From contig NZ_SNZA01000001.1 in assembly GCF_004363305.1 (NCBI RefSeq), positions 646,902 through 710,901 of the forward strand: 64,000 nucleotides of DNA, in the 5' to 3' direction. Positions 36,301 through 46,125 of this stretch are shown one piece after another. This stretch comes from Marinomonas communis (GTDB lineage Bacteria > Pseudomonadota > Gammaproteobacteria > Pseudomonadales > Marinomonadaceae). The position numbers and the translations under genes are program-made. Within the stretch, counting starts at the first letter, position 1; each line of letters opens with the position of its first letter. A model generated the notes under the pieces. The model saw only the letters and a list, made by a program, of their open reading frames with translations, searched no databases and had not been told where the DNA came from.

Positions 36301-37716
36301 ATGAGACATTTTTTTTTACAAATCAGCAAGCTACTTATCTCACTTTGCTTACTTTCACTGTCAATATCCAGCATTGCAGAGCAAAATGAACTCCCTGATT
36401 TAGCCCGCTACGAGAATGAGAGAAGTCTCTCCAATCCAAGCTATATACTAGGACAGTATTGGTTCAGAAAGCTAAATGGAAGCTCTGGACTTATGGAGTT
36501 TCCACCTGCTTACAACTATCTTAGAGAGGCCATATCGACCCTTGTCCCTCACACGGGCATGAACAACAAAACAATAGATTTTGCTATCTTAAACAGCTCT
36601 CAGACAAATGCTTTTGTAATACCAGGCAACCACCTTTTCATCTATTCTGACATCCTCAAACTTATTAATACCGAAAGCTCTTTCATGGGACTCTTGGCCC
36701 ATGAAATCTCTCACTTGGAATTGCACCATTACCAGCGCTCAGTTGAAAACCAGAAAAACGAGCAAGCCAAAGCACTGCTATTGATGTTAGCAGGCGTTGC
36801 TACAGCCGCAGCTGGTGATGGAGAGACCACCTCTGCCTTGTGGCTAGGAGGCATGGCAAACCAAGCGGAGAATATGCTTCAAAACTCGCGCGAACATGAG
36901 CAGGAAGCCGACAGGCGAGGCCGTGAATTGCTTGAACAGAGCGGCCAATCTACCATTGGCATGAATGATCTTTTAGCCGGATTACAAAAACAAGCCATGG
37001 GAAGCCAGCGTATTGAATTCCTTTCCACCCACCCACTTCCTCAGAGCCGCCTTAGTGACAGCCTTACTGCCCAACAGCAAACGTCTATACTTTATCAACC
37101 ATCATCAGAAGAGTTTCGCTTTTTTAGGGCAACACTATTAGCTTATCGCGCCACACTGGAGGGTAATGGATATCAGGAGTTCATAGACAGAAACATTCGC
37201 TCCAATGACGAGCAACATTTTGCTTTAGCTCTCGCGGAGCTACTAATGCACTACGAGCAGCGTGCTGAAGAAAACATAAGAAAAGTTAACACTTCAAATG
37301 AGTTTGTTGATTACTTAAACAGTTTGATCTTGCTAAGCACAAATCAAATATCTCAAGCGCAAGAAGTAATAAACAAACGTTTACTACTTGCCCCCAACAA
37401 TTTGAGCTTTATCTATTTAGCGGGACAGCTTAGCACCAATGGCCAATACCTAAAAATGGACCAAGACAGCTTAAGCTATGAAAAAAGAATGGCGTTGCGA
37501 CATAACATCGCTTTGGCTCGGAAGAATAATAATTCATCTTACGCCCTATATAGTCACGCACTTTTGCAATACGAATTAGGCCAAGACAAGCCTGCCTTGC
37601 ACCTCATAAATCGTGCTTTGAAACAAAGCGATGGCATTCAGAAAGCCGAAATCCAAAAGACCCTAAATAGACTTGAAACAATCCAAGAGTCACAAAAGAG
37701 CCAACGATTAGACTAG
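36301..37716 (+). CDS. M48 metallopeptidase with TPR tail (BepA-like)
   Basis: A 471-residue periplasmic zinc protease. The signal peptide (LLISLCLLSLSISSIA) ends before EQNELPD. The active site HEISHLELHH is near residue 134 and the third ligand in HEQEADRRG near 200. After residue 260 the chain is TPR-like. BepA monitors LptD/BAM assembly at the outer membrane; the same role is inferred. ATG at 36301 is very close to the tusA start, so promoters overlap the opposite gene. Confidence 0.9.
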   Translation: MRHFFLQISKLLISLCLLSLSISSIAEQNELPDLARYENERSLSNPSYILGQYWFRKLNGSSGLMEFPPAYNYLREAISTLVPHTGMNNKTIDFAILNSSQTNAFVIPGNHLFIYSDILKLINTESSFMGLLAHEISHLELHHYQRSVENQKNEQAKALLLMLAGVATAAAGDGETTSALWLGGMANQAENMLQNSREHEQEADRRGRELLEQSGQSTIGMNDLLAGLQKQAMGSQRIEFLSTHPLPQSRLSDSLTAQQQTSILYQPSSEEFRFFRATLLAYRATLEGNGYQEFIDRNIRSNDEQHFALALAELLMHYEQRAEENIRKVNTSNEFVDYLNSLILLSTNQISQAQEVINKRLLLAPNNLSFIYLAGQLSTNGQYLKMDQDSLSYEKRMALRHNIALARKNNNSSYALYSHALLQYELGQDKPALHLINRALKQSDGIQKAEIQKTLNRLETIQESQKSQRLD

Positions 37717-37720
37717 ACAC

Positions 37721-37750
37721 AAAAAAAGCAGCCAAATGGCTGCTTTCTTA
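37721..37750. terminator. Terminator between the BepA-like gene and nadA
   Basis: AAAGCAGCC, AAAT, GGCTGCTTT. It can serve both convergent genes. Confidence 0.85.
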
Positions 37751-37772
37751 TGTAAACCAATACGAAGGTACT

Positions 37773-38822
37773 TTAAGAAGACTTTTTAAAGTCCAGCATA
37801 CGCTGCAAAGGAATCAGACCTTTAACTCGCACTTGCTCATCAACAAAGATCTCACCCGTACCATCACGCAGAGCATCTCGTAAAAGCTCCAATGAATTCA
37901 GAGCCATCCAAGGACAGTGCGCACAACTACGACAAGTAGCACCTGAGCCAGCAGTAGGGGCCTCTACGAAGCGCTTTTCAGGTGAAGCCTGCTTCATCTT
38001 GTAAAAAATGCCACGATCAGTCGCCACAATGAAAGTCTGGTTTGACAGCTCTTTACTAGCTTTTAATAGCTGCGAAGTGGATCCGACCACATCAGCGATT
38101 TCAACGACCGATTCAGGCGATTCCGGGTGCACTAGCACAGCAGCATCAGGATATATGGCTTTAAGGTCATGAATCCCCTTCGCCTTAAATTCCTCATGCA
38201 CAATACAAGCCCCATCCCACAACAGAACGTCTGCACCAGTTTGAGACTGAACATAACGCCCCAAATGCTGATCAGGAGCCCAGATTATTTTTTCACCTTG
38301 GTCACTTAAGTGCTGAACAACATCTAATGCTATGGCTGAAGTTACCACCCAATCAGCACGCGCTTTAACTGCCGCAGAGGTATTAGCATAAACAACGACT
38401 GTTCGATCAGGGTGCTCATCGCAAAACTTAGAAAACTCTTCTTCCGGGCAACCAATATCTAACGAACATGTTGCTTCCAGAGTCGGCATCAATACTGTTT
38501 TTTCTGGACTGAGTATTTTAGATGTTTCACCCATAAATTTAACGCCAGCAACGACCAGCGTTTTAGCTGGGTGCTCGGCACCAAATCGAGCCATTTCTAA
38601 AGAGTCAGCAATAACACCACCGGTTTCTTCTGCTAGCTCTTGAATTGCATCTTCGGTGTAATAATGCGCTACCAGAACGGCATCTTTTTCTTTCAGAAGC
38701 GCCTTGATTTCGTCTCGCAAATCCTGGTTATCAACCACAGGTTTTTTTAGAGATTCTTCTGCTTCAGATAGATACTTCTGAACTGTGTCGCGTAATGCTA
38801 CTTTGTCAACTAATTCAGACAT
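37773..38822 (-). CDS. nadA: Quinolinate synthase
   Basis: NadA makes quinolinate for NAD from iminoaspartate and DHAP using a [4Fe-4S] cluster. The 349-residue chain has cluster cysteines in TCSLDIGC and [10 protein letters not shown], plus [14 protein letters not shown] and [11 protein letters not shown]. It begins 36 bases downstream of the second tRNA-Lys gene on the same strand. The cpoB-tRNA(Lys)-nadA order also occurs in E. coli. Confidence 0.96.
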   Translation of the reverse strand: MSELVDKVALRDTVQKYLSEAEESLKKPVVDNQDLRDEIKALLKEKDAVLVAHYYTEDAIQELAEETGGVIADSLEMARFGAEHPAKTLVVAGVKFMGETSKILSPEKTVLMPTLEATCSLDIGCPEEEFSKFCDEHPDRTVVVYANTSAAVKARADWVVTSAIALDVVQHLSDQGEKIIWAPDQHLGRYVQSQTGADVLLWDGACIVHEEFKAKGIHDLKAIYPDAAVLVHPESPESVVEIADVVGSTSQLLKASKELSNQTFIVATDRGIFYKMKQASPEKRFVEAPTAGSGATCRSCAHCPWMALNSLELLRDALRDGTGEIFVDEQVRVKGLIPLQRMLDFKKSS

Positions 38823-38858
38823 TTGAAAACCCCTTAGAAATGGGCAATGTTGGAGTGA

Positions 38859-38934
38859 TGGTGGGTCGTACTGGATTCGAACCAGTGACCAATTGATTAA
38901 AAGTCAACTGCTCTACCAACTGAGCTAACGACCC
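38859..38934 (-). tRNA. tRNA-Lys (UUU), copy 2 in transcription order
   Basis: A 76-base cloverleaf including an encoded CCA. Acceptor GGGTCGT pairs with ACGACCC, the anticodon loop is CTTTTAA, the D-arm GCTC..GAGC and the T-arm ACTGG TTCGAAT CCAGT. It is identical to the copy 23 bases away. Confidence 0.98.
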
Positions 38935-38957
38935 ATTATCACTAAACAAGGAAGAGT

Positions 38958-39033
38958 TGGTGGGTCGTACTGGATTCGAACCAGTGACCAATTGATTAAA
39001 AGTCAACTGCTCTACCAACTGAGCTAACGACCC
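38958..39033 (-). tRNA. tRNA-Lys (UUU), copy 1 in transcription order
   Basis: Identical 76-base sequence to the neighbouring copy, with CCA encoded and anticodon UUU. It is first after the promoter-like element at 39045-39072 and immediately downstream of cpoB. Confidence 0.98.
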
Positions 39034-39044
39034 AACGGGCGCGT

Positions 39045-39072
39045 ATATTACAGTGGTCACTGGAGAATGCAA
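39045..39072 (-). promoter_or_regulatory. Putative stable-RNA promoter for the tRNA-Lys pair
   Basis: On the minus strand TTGCAT, a 16-base spacer, then TAATAT, followed by a GC-rich discriminator (ACGCGCCC) about 11 bases before the tRNA. A GC-rich discriminator is typical of stringently controlled RNA promoters. The boxes deviate from consensus. Confidence 0.45.
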
Positions 39073-39076
39073 GCAA

Positions 39077-39850
39077 TTATTTCATATTATTCAAATAATT
39101 AGTCGCAAGGGCCGCAGAGTTTGATTCTGGGTACTGACTAATAACGCGTTGAAAGAACTCTTTAGCAAGGCTCTGATTACCTAATTGATCATTAACAATA
39201 CCTAGCTTATAAATCGCATCAGGCACTTTGGAATGACCTGCAAAAGAATCCTGCACTGTTTTAAATTGAACCAGCGCCTCACCTTGATTCCCCAACACAA
39301 GCGCCAACTCACCCAACCAATAATGAGCATTGCCGGTTAGACTGTTATTAGGATAACTAGTGACATAACTTCTGTAAGCCGACTGCGCTTCTTCAAACTT
39401 TTTATTACGAATTAACTCGTAAGCAGAATTGTATGCCGCTCGTGCTTCTGAAGTTGGTTCTTCCAATTTAACTGGGCGAACAGGGGCAGCCGCTAGTGGA
39501 GCAACCGTTGCTGTGGGAGCTGCTACTGTTGCAGTTGAATCAGCAGTTTGGACATTTGAGCCAGTCGGGGCAATAACTGGAGCTGCTTGCGCCTGAGTAG
39601 CAAGGCCTGACACACGCTTATCAAGATCAATATAACGATCCTTAGACAGCGACTTAAGCTTATTTAGCTCATATTGCTGCTGTTCAACTTGCCCACGCAG
39701 CTGCGAAACTTCTTGCTGAAGTGTCTCAAGCTGATATAACAGGTCTGCGGCAACATTAGGGGGAATGCCATTCAACGTATTCGCTGTTGCGATTGGCGCT
39801 GACAATGTCAGCGCCAATGCAAGGGAGCTTATCTTAAGACGAGTGCTCAT
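39077..39850 (-). CDS. cpoB: Cell division coordinator CpoB (YbgF)
   Basis: A 257-residue periplasmic protein that couples Tol-Pal and PBP1B in E. coli. Signal peptide MSTRLKISSLALALTLSAP ends at ATA-N. An N-terminal trimerising coiled coil (LLYQLETLQQEVSQLRGQVE) is followed by an Ala/Pro/Thr-rich linker (about 90-130) and C-terminal TPR repeats. It overlaps the stop of pal by one base and is the last protein gene of the tol operon. Confidence 0.94.
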   Translation of the reverse strand: MSTRLKISSLALALTLSAPIATANTLNGIPPNVAADLLYQLETLQQEVSQLRGQVEQQQYELNKLKSLSKDRYIDLDKRVSGLATQAQAAPVIAPTGSNVQTADSTATVAAPTATVAPLAAAPVRPVKLEEPTSEARAAYNSAYELIRNKKFEEAQSAYRSYVTSYPNNSLTGNAHYWLGELALVLGNQGEALVQFKTVQDSFAGHSKVPDAIYKLGIVNDQLGNQSLAKEFFQRVISQYPESNSAALATNYLNNMK

Positions 39851-40404
39851 TACTCGTAGCGAACCTCTACGCGACGGTTAAGCTGCCAAGAAGAGTTGTC
39901 GTGACCAAATGCCACAGGCACTTCTTCACCGAAGCTTACTGTTTCGATTTGTGCTGCTGGAACACCTTGGATTGTTAGGTAACGCATGATCGCTTTCGCA
40001 CGACGCTCACCCAACGCCATGTTGTACTCACGAGTACCGCGCTCATCAGCATGACCTTCTAGAACAATACGCGCACTTGGGTTTTCCATTAGGAACTGAG
40101 CATGCTTAGCTAGCGCTTCACGAGCTTCAGGACGCACTACAGACTTATCGAAATCAAAGTAGAAAACCGTCGCAACACCAGCAAGCAAGTCTGCACTTGT
40201 TTGCGCTGCTGCCTGATCGTCAACGATTACACTGTTTAAAGAACCATCTTCGCCTGCTGCATATGTAGAATCAGTTGAGCTTGTTTCCGCACCTTCTGTT
40301 TGCATAGCAGAAGTATCAGAATCAGACGCCGTAGTACTACAGCCAGCCAACCAAGCAGCAGATAAACCAATTACTGCAAACTTACCTAGTTTTGTTACAC
40401 TCAT
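39850..40404 (-). CDS. pal: Peptidoglycan-associated lipoprotein Pal
   Basis: A 184-residue outer-membrane lipoprotein; the lipobox is AAWLAGCSTT. After a Ser/Thr/Asp-rich linker the OmpA-like domain has YFDFDKSVV and LEGHADERGTREYN, which binds diaminopimelate in peptidoglycan. It is 24 bases after tolB and partners with TolB and TolA. Confidence 0.96.
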   Translation of the reverse strand: MSVTKLGKFAVIGLSAAWLAGCSTTASDSDTSAMQTEGAETSSTDSTYAAGEDGSLNSVIVDDQAAAQTSADLLAGVATVFYFDFDKSVVRPEAREALAKHAQFLMENPSARIVLEGHADERGTREYNMALGERRAKAIMRYLTIQGVPAAQIETVSFGEEVPVAFGHDNSSWQLNRRVEVRYE

Positions 40405-40428
40405 TATTAGCTCCTTAAAAGTGCTTTT

Positions 40429-41727
40429 TTAATTAAAATAGGGAGACCAAGCAGGTTCACGCACATCCCCATCAGCTGATGGTAGCCTATATTTAACAAG
40501 GCCATCAACAGAAACAACTGAAAGGATTCCCTTTCCTTTATCTGATGTTGCGTACATAACCATACTACCATTTGGCGCAATGCTTGGTGATTCATCCAAG
40601 TAGGTTTCTGTCAACACTTGCACACGACCCGTATTCATGTCTTGCAAGGCAACATGGTAGTTTCCATCATTCTTTTGAACCGTTACCAAATAACGACCGT
40701 CCGGAGTCAGTCTGGCACGTGTATTTAGCTCACCTTCAAAAGTAACTCGCTCAACATTTTTAGTTCGAACATCTAAACGGTAAATCTGAGGGTTACCGCC
40801 TCGATCTGAAGTAAAGATAATACCTTTACCATCCGGTTCCCAGCTCGGCTCAGTGTCAATTGAGTAATGATTTGTCATTCGCTCAAGCTGTCTAGTCGCT
40901 ATATCTAATGTATAAATCTCTGGGTTATTATCTTTAGACAAAACGAGTGCAAGCTTGCTACCGTCCGGGGACCACGCTGGGGCCCCGTTTAGGCCACGAA
41001 ACTGAGTTAATTGCTGCTGTTTACCTGTGGCCAACTCTTGAATAAAGATACTTGGACGTCGGTTACGAAACATTACATATGCGATTTTGCGGCCATCACG
41101 ACTCCACGATGGCGATAAAATCGGCTCCTTGGAGCTAACAATCACCTGAGGGCGATAGCCATCTGCATCAGCAACCTGCAATTTATACGTTGGAGCAGAT
41201 TTACTACCCTCCGCCGTCACATAAAGAATTCGAGTGCTAAAGGCACCACGAATCCCCGTCAACTGCTCATATACTTTGTCGCTAATAAAATGCGCAGCAT
41301 CTCTGAAATTACTCGGCTTAACATCTAACGCTTCACGCTTACCAACTCGCGCTTGAGTAAGAACATTTAGTAGTTCGTAGCTCACACGGTAAGTACCATT
41401 ACCATTATTTGCCACATTGCCAACCAATACATAATCAGCCTTAAGCAAACGCCAATCTCGATAAAAGACATTTTCCGAAGTACTTGGCAGACTCAACATA
41501 TTGGCACGTGGAATGGTTTCAAAAACACCACTTCGTTGCAGGTCGGCATCAACGATACCTGCTATATCTTCAGGTAAAGGCGAAGCACCAGAATAACCAA
41601 ATGGCACCACAGCAATTGGCAACAATTGATCCGAACCACTCGTAATTTCAATCACCAGCTGAGCCCTAGCAGGGATCGCAGCAACCAAGCATGCCACCAA
41701 AAGGGCAAACACAATGTTTCTTTTCAT
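40429..41727 (-). CDS. tolB: Tol-Pal system beta-propeller protein TolB
   Basis: A 432-residue periplasmic protein. A signal peptide ([16 protein letters not shown]) precedes QLVIEITSG. An N-terminal alpha/beta domain (about 20-155) is followed by six WD-like blades marked by repeated [28 protein letters not shown] and [14 protein letters not shown]. The mature N-terminus that contacts TolA is present. It overlaps the stop of tolA by one base. Confidence 0.96.
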   Translation of the reverse strand: MKRNIVFALLVACLVAAIPARAQLVIEITSGSDQLLPIAVVPFGYSGASPLPEDIAGIVDADLQRSGVFETIPRANMLSLPSTSENVFYRDWRLLKADYVLVGNVANNGNGTYRVSYELLNVLTQARVGKREALDVKPSNFRDAAHFISDKVYEQLTGIRGAFSTRILYVTAEGSKSAPTYKLQVADADGYRPQVIVSSKEPILSPSWSRDGRKIAYVMFRNRRPSIFIQELATGKQQQLTQFRGLNGAPAWSPDGSKLALVLSKDNNPEIYTLDIATRQLERMTNHYSIDTEPSWEPDGKGIIFTSDRGGNPQIYRLDVRTKNVERVTFEGELNTRARLTPDGRYLVTVQKNDGNYHVALQDMNTGRVQVLTETYLDESPSIAPNGSMVMYATSDKGKGILSVVSVDGLVKYRLPSADGDVREPAWSPYFN

Positions 41728-42713
41728 CAGTTTCTCAAATCTTGTGGGTTAAACAACAAATCAACTTGTCTAAAGTTACGTTCAAATATGTAAGACTCTA
41801 TGTCAGCCAACTCTTCGATTCGTCCAACTTTGTATACAGCATCCACCGCATATTTATCAAACGTACCATTACCACTCCCTTTCAACACTTGAACATCCGC
41901 CACTTCACCATTAGGTAAAAAGTTAATGCGCAAGAGTGTTTTCATACCATTGCGTGCACTGGGTGGGCGAATCCATGCATTGGTAATGCGTTGATTAATC
42001 AAGCCACTAATTGACTGAACCATCTGACCAGCCTCCACTTCACGCCTGCGGGCCTCTTCCTCAGCAACCGCTTTTTGTACCGCTTCCTCTGCACGCTTGC
42101 GTCGTTCAGCTTCTTGTCGTGCTTGCTCTTCAGCTCTACGCTTTCTTTCTAATTCAGCCGCTTTTTGACGCTCTAATTCCTGCTTCCGCTTGCGCTCAGC
42201 CTCTTGACGAGCTTTTTCTTCAGCCGCTTTCTTTTCTTTAGCAATACGCTCCTGACGAGCCTTTTCCTCTGCCGCTTGCTTTTCTTTTGCTATGCGTTGC
42301 TGGCGAGCCTTTTCTTCAGCTGCCTTTTGCTTTTCTATCGCCGCCTTACGTTCTGCCTCTGCTTTTTGTCGAGCCTGCTCTTGCTTCTGACGGGTAACTT
42401 CAGCTTCCCGCTTCTGTTTTTCTAGAGCTGCCTTTTCAGCTTGGCGCTTGGCTTCCTCTTGGGCTTTTCTTTTTGCCTCTTGCTGCGCCTTTACGGCGGC
42501 ATCCGCCGCACGCCTCTCTTCTGCTTCACGCTGACCGATAACAGTATCGGATACATCAATGATGGTTGCATTAACGATAGGAGGACGCTTTGGCGGCTCA
42601 GGGGCACTCTGAGTAAGCCCAGCTATTATTGCACCGCCTACAAGCACAGCAACGTGTAAACCTACCGCCAGTACCACAGGCAATGAATAGCTGTCTTTAT
42701 CAGTAAACTTCAT
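41727..42713 (-). CDS. tolA: Cell envelope integrity protein TolA
   Basis: A 328-residue inner-membrane-anchored protein that spans the periplasm. A single helix ([20 protein letters not shown]) precedes a long Lys/Ala/Glu/Gln-rich helix (about 65-235) built from repeats such as [16 protein letters not shown]. The C-terminal domain III (about 240-328, [19 protein letters not shown]) contacts TolB and Pal. The repeat region shifts composition on the DNA strongly. It follows tolR by 3 bases. Confidence 0.95.
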   Translation of the reverse strand: MKFTDKDSYSLPVVLAVGLHVAVLVGGAIIAGLTQSAPEPPKRPPIVNATIIDVSDTVIGQREAEERRAADAAVKAQQEAKRKAQEEAKRQAEKAALEKQKREAEVTRQKQEQARQKAEAERKAAIEKQKAAEEKARQQRIAKEKQAAEEKARQERIAKEKKAAEEKARQEAERKRKQELERQKAAELERKRRAEEQARQEAERRKRAEEAVQKAVAEEEARRREVEAGQMVQSISGLINQRITNAWIRPPSARNGMKTLLRINFLPNGEVADVQVLKGSGNGTFDKYAVDAVYKVGRIEELADIESYIFERNFRQVDLLFNPQDLRN

Positions 42714-42716
42714 TGC

Positions 42717-43139
42717 TTACTCTGGCTCCGTTACCAAACCAACATTCGGCGCGCCAGCTCCCTGAAGAGCAACCATTAAGCCAACAACCTGACCATACGG
42801 AACGTTTTTATCACCACGAACCAGTATTGGAAGTCTTGGGTTCTGAGCAAGAACCTTTTGTACTCTTTCCTTTAAATCATTCAACGAAATCGCACTTTGC
42901 TCTCCACCTATGTCAATGTAATAGCTTCCGTCTTTATCAACTGAAGCAATCAGAACATCTGTATCATCATTCTGGATAGGCGCTGCGTTCGCATTTGGTA
43001 ACTCAACGTCAACACCTTGAGTTAGCATTGGTGCAGTGATCATAAAGATCACTAAAAGCACCAGCATCACATCAATGTAAGGCACAACATTGATCTCAGA
43101 TACTGGCTTGCGGTGCTTAATACGACGTCTAGAAGGCAT
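42717..43139 (-). CDS. tolR: Tol-Pal system protein TolR
   Basis: A 140-residue ExbD/TolR protein with one transmembrane helix, NVVPYIDVMLVLLVIFMITA, that carries the channel Asp. The periplasmic part follows. ATG 43139, 2 bases after the tolQ stop. It works with TolQ as the proton-driven motor of Tol-Pal and is separate from the ExbBD pair near 26134-27180. Confidence 0.95.
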   Translation of the reverse strand: MPSRRRIKHRKPVSEINVVPYIDVMLVLLVIFMITAPMLTQGVDVELPNANAAPIQNDDTDVLIASVDKDGSYYIDIGGEQSAISLNDLKERVQKVLAQNPRLPILVRGDKNVPYGQVVGLMVALQGAGAPNVGLVTEPE

Positions 43140-43141
43140 GA

Positions 43142-43816
43142 TTAATTCCCTTCACGAACATGCACTTTACGGTACAACACACTACTAAACTCATTGGCAA
43201 AATTCTCATAACTGGAAGCCAGCGAATCAGCAGTAGACGAAAAGCGGTTATAGGCCACCACCGCAGGGATCGCTGCAGCCAGACCAATCGCCGTTGCAAT
43301 AAGTGCTTCAGCAATACCCGGAGCAACAGTTGCTAGCGTGGCTTGCTGCACTTCAGCCAAACCGATAAAAGCGTGCATAATCCCCCAAACTGTTCCAAAT
43401 AGGCCAACGTAAGGACTAATTGAGCCGACAGTTGCTAAGAAGGGTAGATGCTGATCAAGGCGCTCCTCTTCACGATACAAGGCCACACGCATCGCTCTAT
43501 CAACACCTTCAATAATTGCATCCGCCTCAACCGTTCCATTTTGACGTAAGCGTGTGAACTCTTTAATCCCAGCAGCAAAGATATTCTCCATGCCTTCAAC
43601 CTTGCGTCCATCAACTGTTAGTTGGCGATATAAATTACTCAGGTCGATCCCAGACCAAAATTGATCTTCAAAGTTACGTCTCACTTTCTTAGCACGGCCA
43701 AGCACTCGCTTCCGCTGGAAGATCACCACCCATGAAAAAACTGATGCAAGTAAAAGCGTTAACATTACCAACTGAACAACAAAGCTGGCATTTAAAATTA
43801 AGCCCCAAATGGACAT
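43142..43816 (-). CDS. tolQ: Tol-Pal system protein TolQ
   Basis: A 224-residue three-helix membrane protein; helix 1 is VQLVMLTLLLASVFSWVVIF and the paired helices hold FLATVGSISPYVGLFGTVWG and ATAIGLAAAIPAVVAYN. It is the first tol gene and lies 14 bases after ruvB. The acyl-CoA thioesterase gene ybgC, often found here, is absent. Confidence 0.96.
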   Translation of the reverse strand: MSIWGLILNASFVVQLVMLTLLLASVFSWVVIFQRKRVLGRAKKVRRNFEDQFWSGIDLSNLYRQLTVDGRKVEGMENIFAAGIKEFTRLRQNGTVEADAIIEGVDRAMRVALYREEERLDQHLPFLATVGSISPYVGLFGTVWGIMHAFIGLAEVQQATLATVAPGIAEALIATAIGLAAAIPAVVAYNRFSSTADSLASSYENFANEFSSVLYRKVHVREGN

Positions 43817-43830
43817 GTGTTTAGATTCCT

Positions 43831-44844
43831 TTAGTCAAAATCTTTCGGTAGCTGGTAGTCAAAATGTTCGTATGCACGTTTAGTCACTTGTCTTCCGCGT
43901 GGCGTACGAATCACAAAACCCTGCTGAATTAAGAACGGTTCGATGACATCTTCAATTGTGTCTTTATCTTCACCCACGGCTGCTGCAATACTGTCAAGCC
44001 CCACTGGGCGACCATCAAACTTTTCTATCATAGTCAACAACATACGTCGATCAAGATGATCAAAGCCTTGATTATCTACACTTAACATATCTAAGGCACG
44101 TTGAGCAACTATTTGCCCAACAACAGACTCACCACTCACTTGTGCGACATCTCGGACACGACGCAAAAGCCTATTGGCAATCCTAGGTGTTCCTCGCGAA
44201 CGGCGTGCTACTTCAAAGCAACCAGAGTCATCTAGGTCAATCCCCAACTTCGACGCCGATCGCTTAACGATTGTAGTCAGTGATTGGACATCATAAAACT
44301 CTAAACGTTGCACGATTCCGAAACGATCGCGTAAAGGTGATGTAAGCAACCCCGCTCTAGTCGTCGCCCCCACAAGAGTGAAAGGCGGTATTTCAATTTT
44401 TATAGACCGAGCTGCAGGCCCCTCGCCGATCATAATGTCGATCTGATAGTCTTCCATCGCCGGATATAGTACTTCTTCAATCGCTGGACTAAGCCGATGA
44501 ATTTCATCAATAAAGAGAACATCACCCTCTTCAAGATTTGTGAGCAAAGCCGCTAAATCGCCTGCGCGTTCAAGAACTGGGCCTGAAGTGGTTTTAATCT
44601 CTGCCCCCATCTCATTTGCGATAATGTTTGCCAGAGTAGTTTTACCAAGACCTGGAGGCCCAAATATCAACGAATGATCAAGTGGCTCCCCTCGCTGTCG
44701 CGCAGCTTGTATAAAAATATCCATCTGCTCTTTCACGACAGGTTGCCCAATATATTCAGCCAAACTTTGTGGACGGATTGCCCTATCAACTTGACCTTCA
44801 CTACCTCTTACCTGAGGCGAAATTATTCGATCATGCTCAATCAT
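43831..44844 (-). CDS. ruvB: Holliday junction branch migration helicase RuvB
   Basis: A 337-residue AAA+ motor. Walker A is [12 protein letters not shown], Walker B FIDEIHRL and the sensor region [17 protein letters not shown]; the C-terminal winged helix ends with [21 protein letters not shown] sequence. It acts with RuvA on DNA junctions. It follows ruvA by 3 bases. Confidence 0.97.
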   Translation of the reverse strand: MIEHDRIISPQVRGSEGQVDRAIRPQSLAEYIGQPVVKEQMDIFIQAARQRGEPLDHSLIFGPPGLGKTTLANIIANEMGAEIKTTSGPVLERAGDLAALLTNLEEGDVLFIDEIHRLSPAIEEVLYPAMEDYQIDIMIGEGPAARSIKIEIPPFTLVGATTRAGLLTSPLRDRFGIVQRLEFYDVQSLTTIVKRSASKLGIDLDDSGCFEVARRSRGTPRIANRLLRRVRDVAQVSGESVVGQIVAQRALDMLSVDNQGFDHLDRRMLLTMIEKFDGRPVGLDSIAAAVGEDKDTIEDVIEPFLIQQGFVIRTPRGRQVTKRAYEHFDYQLPKDFD

Positions 44845-44847
44845 AAA

Positions 44848-45447
44848 TTACTTCAACATACTCTTAAGAGCCGCTTTAATTAATGTCTCACTATCAGAAC
44901 TGTCTTTCGGCAGTTTCGCGATAACACGAGCAGCCTCTTGCGGTTTGTAACCAAGTGCCACCAATGCTGCTTCAGCTTCCTGACGAGGATCTGTTTGAAC
45001 CTGAGCTACGACTGCACGCTCAGTAAAGAGATCCTGTTTAGCCGCAGTACCAAGTTTATCGCGAAGCTCAACCACTAGCCGCTCAGCAGTTCGTTTACCA
45101 ACACCCGGTATTTTCACCAGGGAATCCACTTGCGACTCTTGAACCGCTAAAATTAACTCCGATGTTGACATGCTAGACAATACAGAAAGCGCCATTTTCG
45201 GACCGATTCCATTCACCTTAATAAGAATCTTAAACAAGGCCCGTTCATCTTTTGTCGCAAACCCAAATAAAGACTGAGAATCCTCCTTGACCTGAAAATG
45301 CGTATGAAGCATTACATTTTGACCAACAGGAGGCAGCTCATAGATAGTGCTCATTGAAGCCATCACCTCATAACCCACACCATTCACATCAACCAACAAT
45401 TCTGGTGGAGATTTCTCTATCAAAGTCCCAACAATTCGCCCAATCAT
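44848..45447 (-). CDS. ruvA: Holliday junction DNA helicase RuvA
   Basis: A 199-residue junction-binding protein with an N-terminal OB fold (IGRIVGTLIEKSPPELLVDV), a helix-hairpin-helix pair (GIGPKMALSVLS and IPGVGKRTAERLVVEL) and the C-terminal RuvB-contacting domain (AEAALVALGYKPQEA). It overlaps the stop of ruvC by one base. Confidence 0.97.
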   Translation of the reverse strand: MIGRIVGTLIEKSPPELLVDVNGVGYEVMASMSTIYELPPVGQNVMLHTHFQVKEDSQSLFGFATKDERALFKILIKVNGIGPKMALSVLSSMSTSELILAVQESQVDSLVKIPGVGKRTAERLVVELRDKLGTAAKQDLFTERAVVAQVQTDPRQEAEAALVALGYKPQEAARVIAKLPKDSSDSETLIKAALKSMLK

Positions 45448-45995
45448 TATTTAACCCTTAAATCTGATAACTGCCAACGTTTTGAAGCGCGCCCTGCTCG
45501 CTTACCAACTCCATACTCCAAGCCATCTGAAGTGCGAGTATTTACATGACATAACGCGATGGCCAAAGCATCCGCAGCATCTGCCTGTGGCGTTGACTCA
45601 AGCTTTAATAGCAACTGAACCATCGCCTGCACCTGCTCTTTATCCGCGTTACCATTACCCACCACAGACTGCTTAACTCTTCGTGCGGCATATTCATAGA
45701 CTGGTAAATCGGCCATTGCAGCGGCAACAATCGCAGCACCACGTGCCTGCCCAAGCTTCAAAGCAGAGTTAGCATTTTTCGCCAAGAAAACTTCTTCAAT
45801 GGCAAATTCGTTAGGTCGAAATTCGTCAATTACATCACTAACACACTCATAAATCCGTTTTAAACGAACTGCCAAGTTTTCATCAGGCAAGCGGATACAC
45901 CCACTCGTGACGTAATGAGTTTTTCCGTTGATAAAATCCAACACCCCAAACCCTGTTAATCGAGAGCCTGGGTCAATTGCTAAAATCCGAGCCAA
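45447..45995 (-). CDS. ruvC: Holliday junction resolvase RuvC
   Basis: A 182-residue endonuclease. The first catalytic Asp is in [14 protein letters not shown], with [21 protein letters not shown] and the late [13 protein letters not shown] choose TTG at 45995 because AGGATATGTT lies in front and the catalytic strand begins at once, as in E. coli; a TTG at 46070 would add 25 residues that lack homology and begins next to a terminator. First gene of ruvCAB-tolQRAB. Confidence 0.93.
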   Translation of the reverse strand: MARILAIDPGSRLTGFGVLDFINGKTHYVTSGCIRLPDENLAVRLKRIYECVSDVIDEFRPNEFAIEEVFLAKNANSALKLGQARGAAIVAAAMADLPVYEYAARRVKQSVVGNGNADKEQVQAMVQLLLKLESTPQADAADALAIALCHVNTRTSDGLEYGVGKRAGRASKRWQLSDLRVK

Positions 45996-46072
45996 AACAT
46001 ATCCTAACAACAAGCCTACAAAACACTGTATATTCCAACAGGCTACGCGACACTTTGCAATCCAAAGCAATA

Positions 46073-46100
46073 AAAAAGGGCCAACGAAGTGGCCCTTTTT
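46073..46100 (-). terminator. Terminator of aspS
   Basis: AAAAAGGGCCA and TGGCCCTTTTT in an 11-bp stem, between aspS and ruvC. It isolates the ruv-tol transcript from aspS. Confidence 0.88.
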
Positions 46101-46125
46101 AAATTCATGCTGTGAACTTGATCAA

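Noticed and set aside
36301..37716. Considering the M48 protease a mobile or defence gene
   Set aside because: Signal peptide, HExxH site and TPR tail match the BepA family, and its neighbours are ordinary core genes.
38815..39072. An 85-residue minus-strand reading frame with two copies of [20 protein letters not shown]
   Set aside because: It is a translation of the two tRNA-Lys genes. The repeat comes from the tRNA bodies and is a familiar spurious protein.
42011..42659. Hydrophobic plus-strand frames opposite tolA
   Set aside because: Antisense of Lys/Glu/Ala-rich codons yields Leu/Phe-rich sequence. No ribosome site or homology.
41691..43139. Repeats in tolA as a CRISPR-like or minisatellite array
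   Set aside because: The repeats keep frame with the TolA domain II helix and vary in sequence; they are protein repeats.
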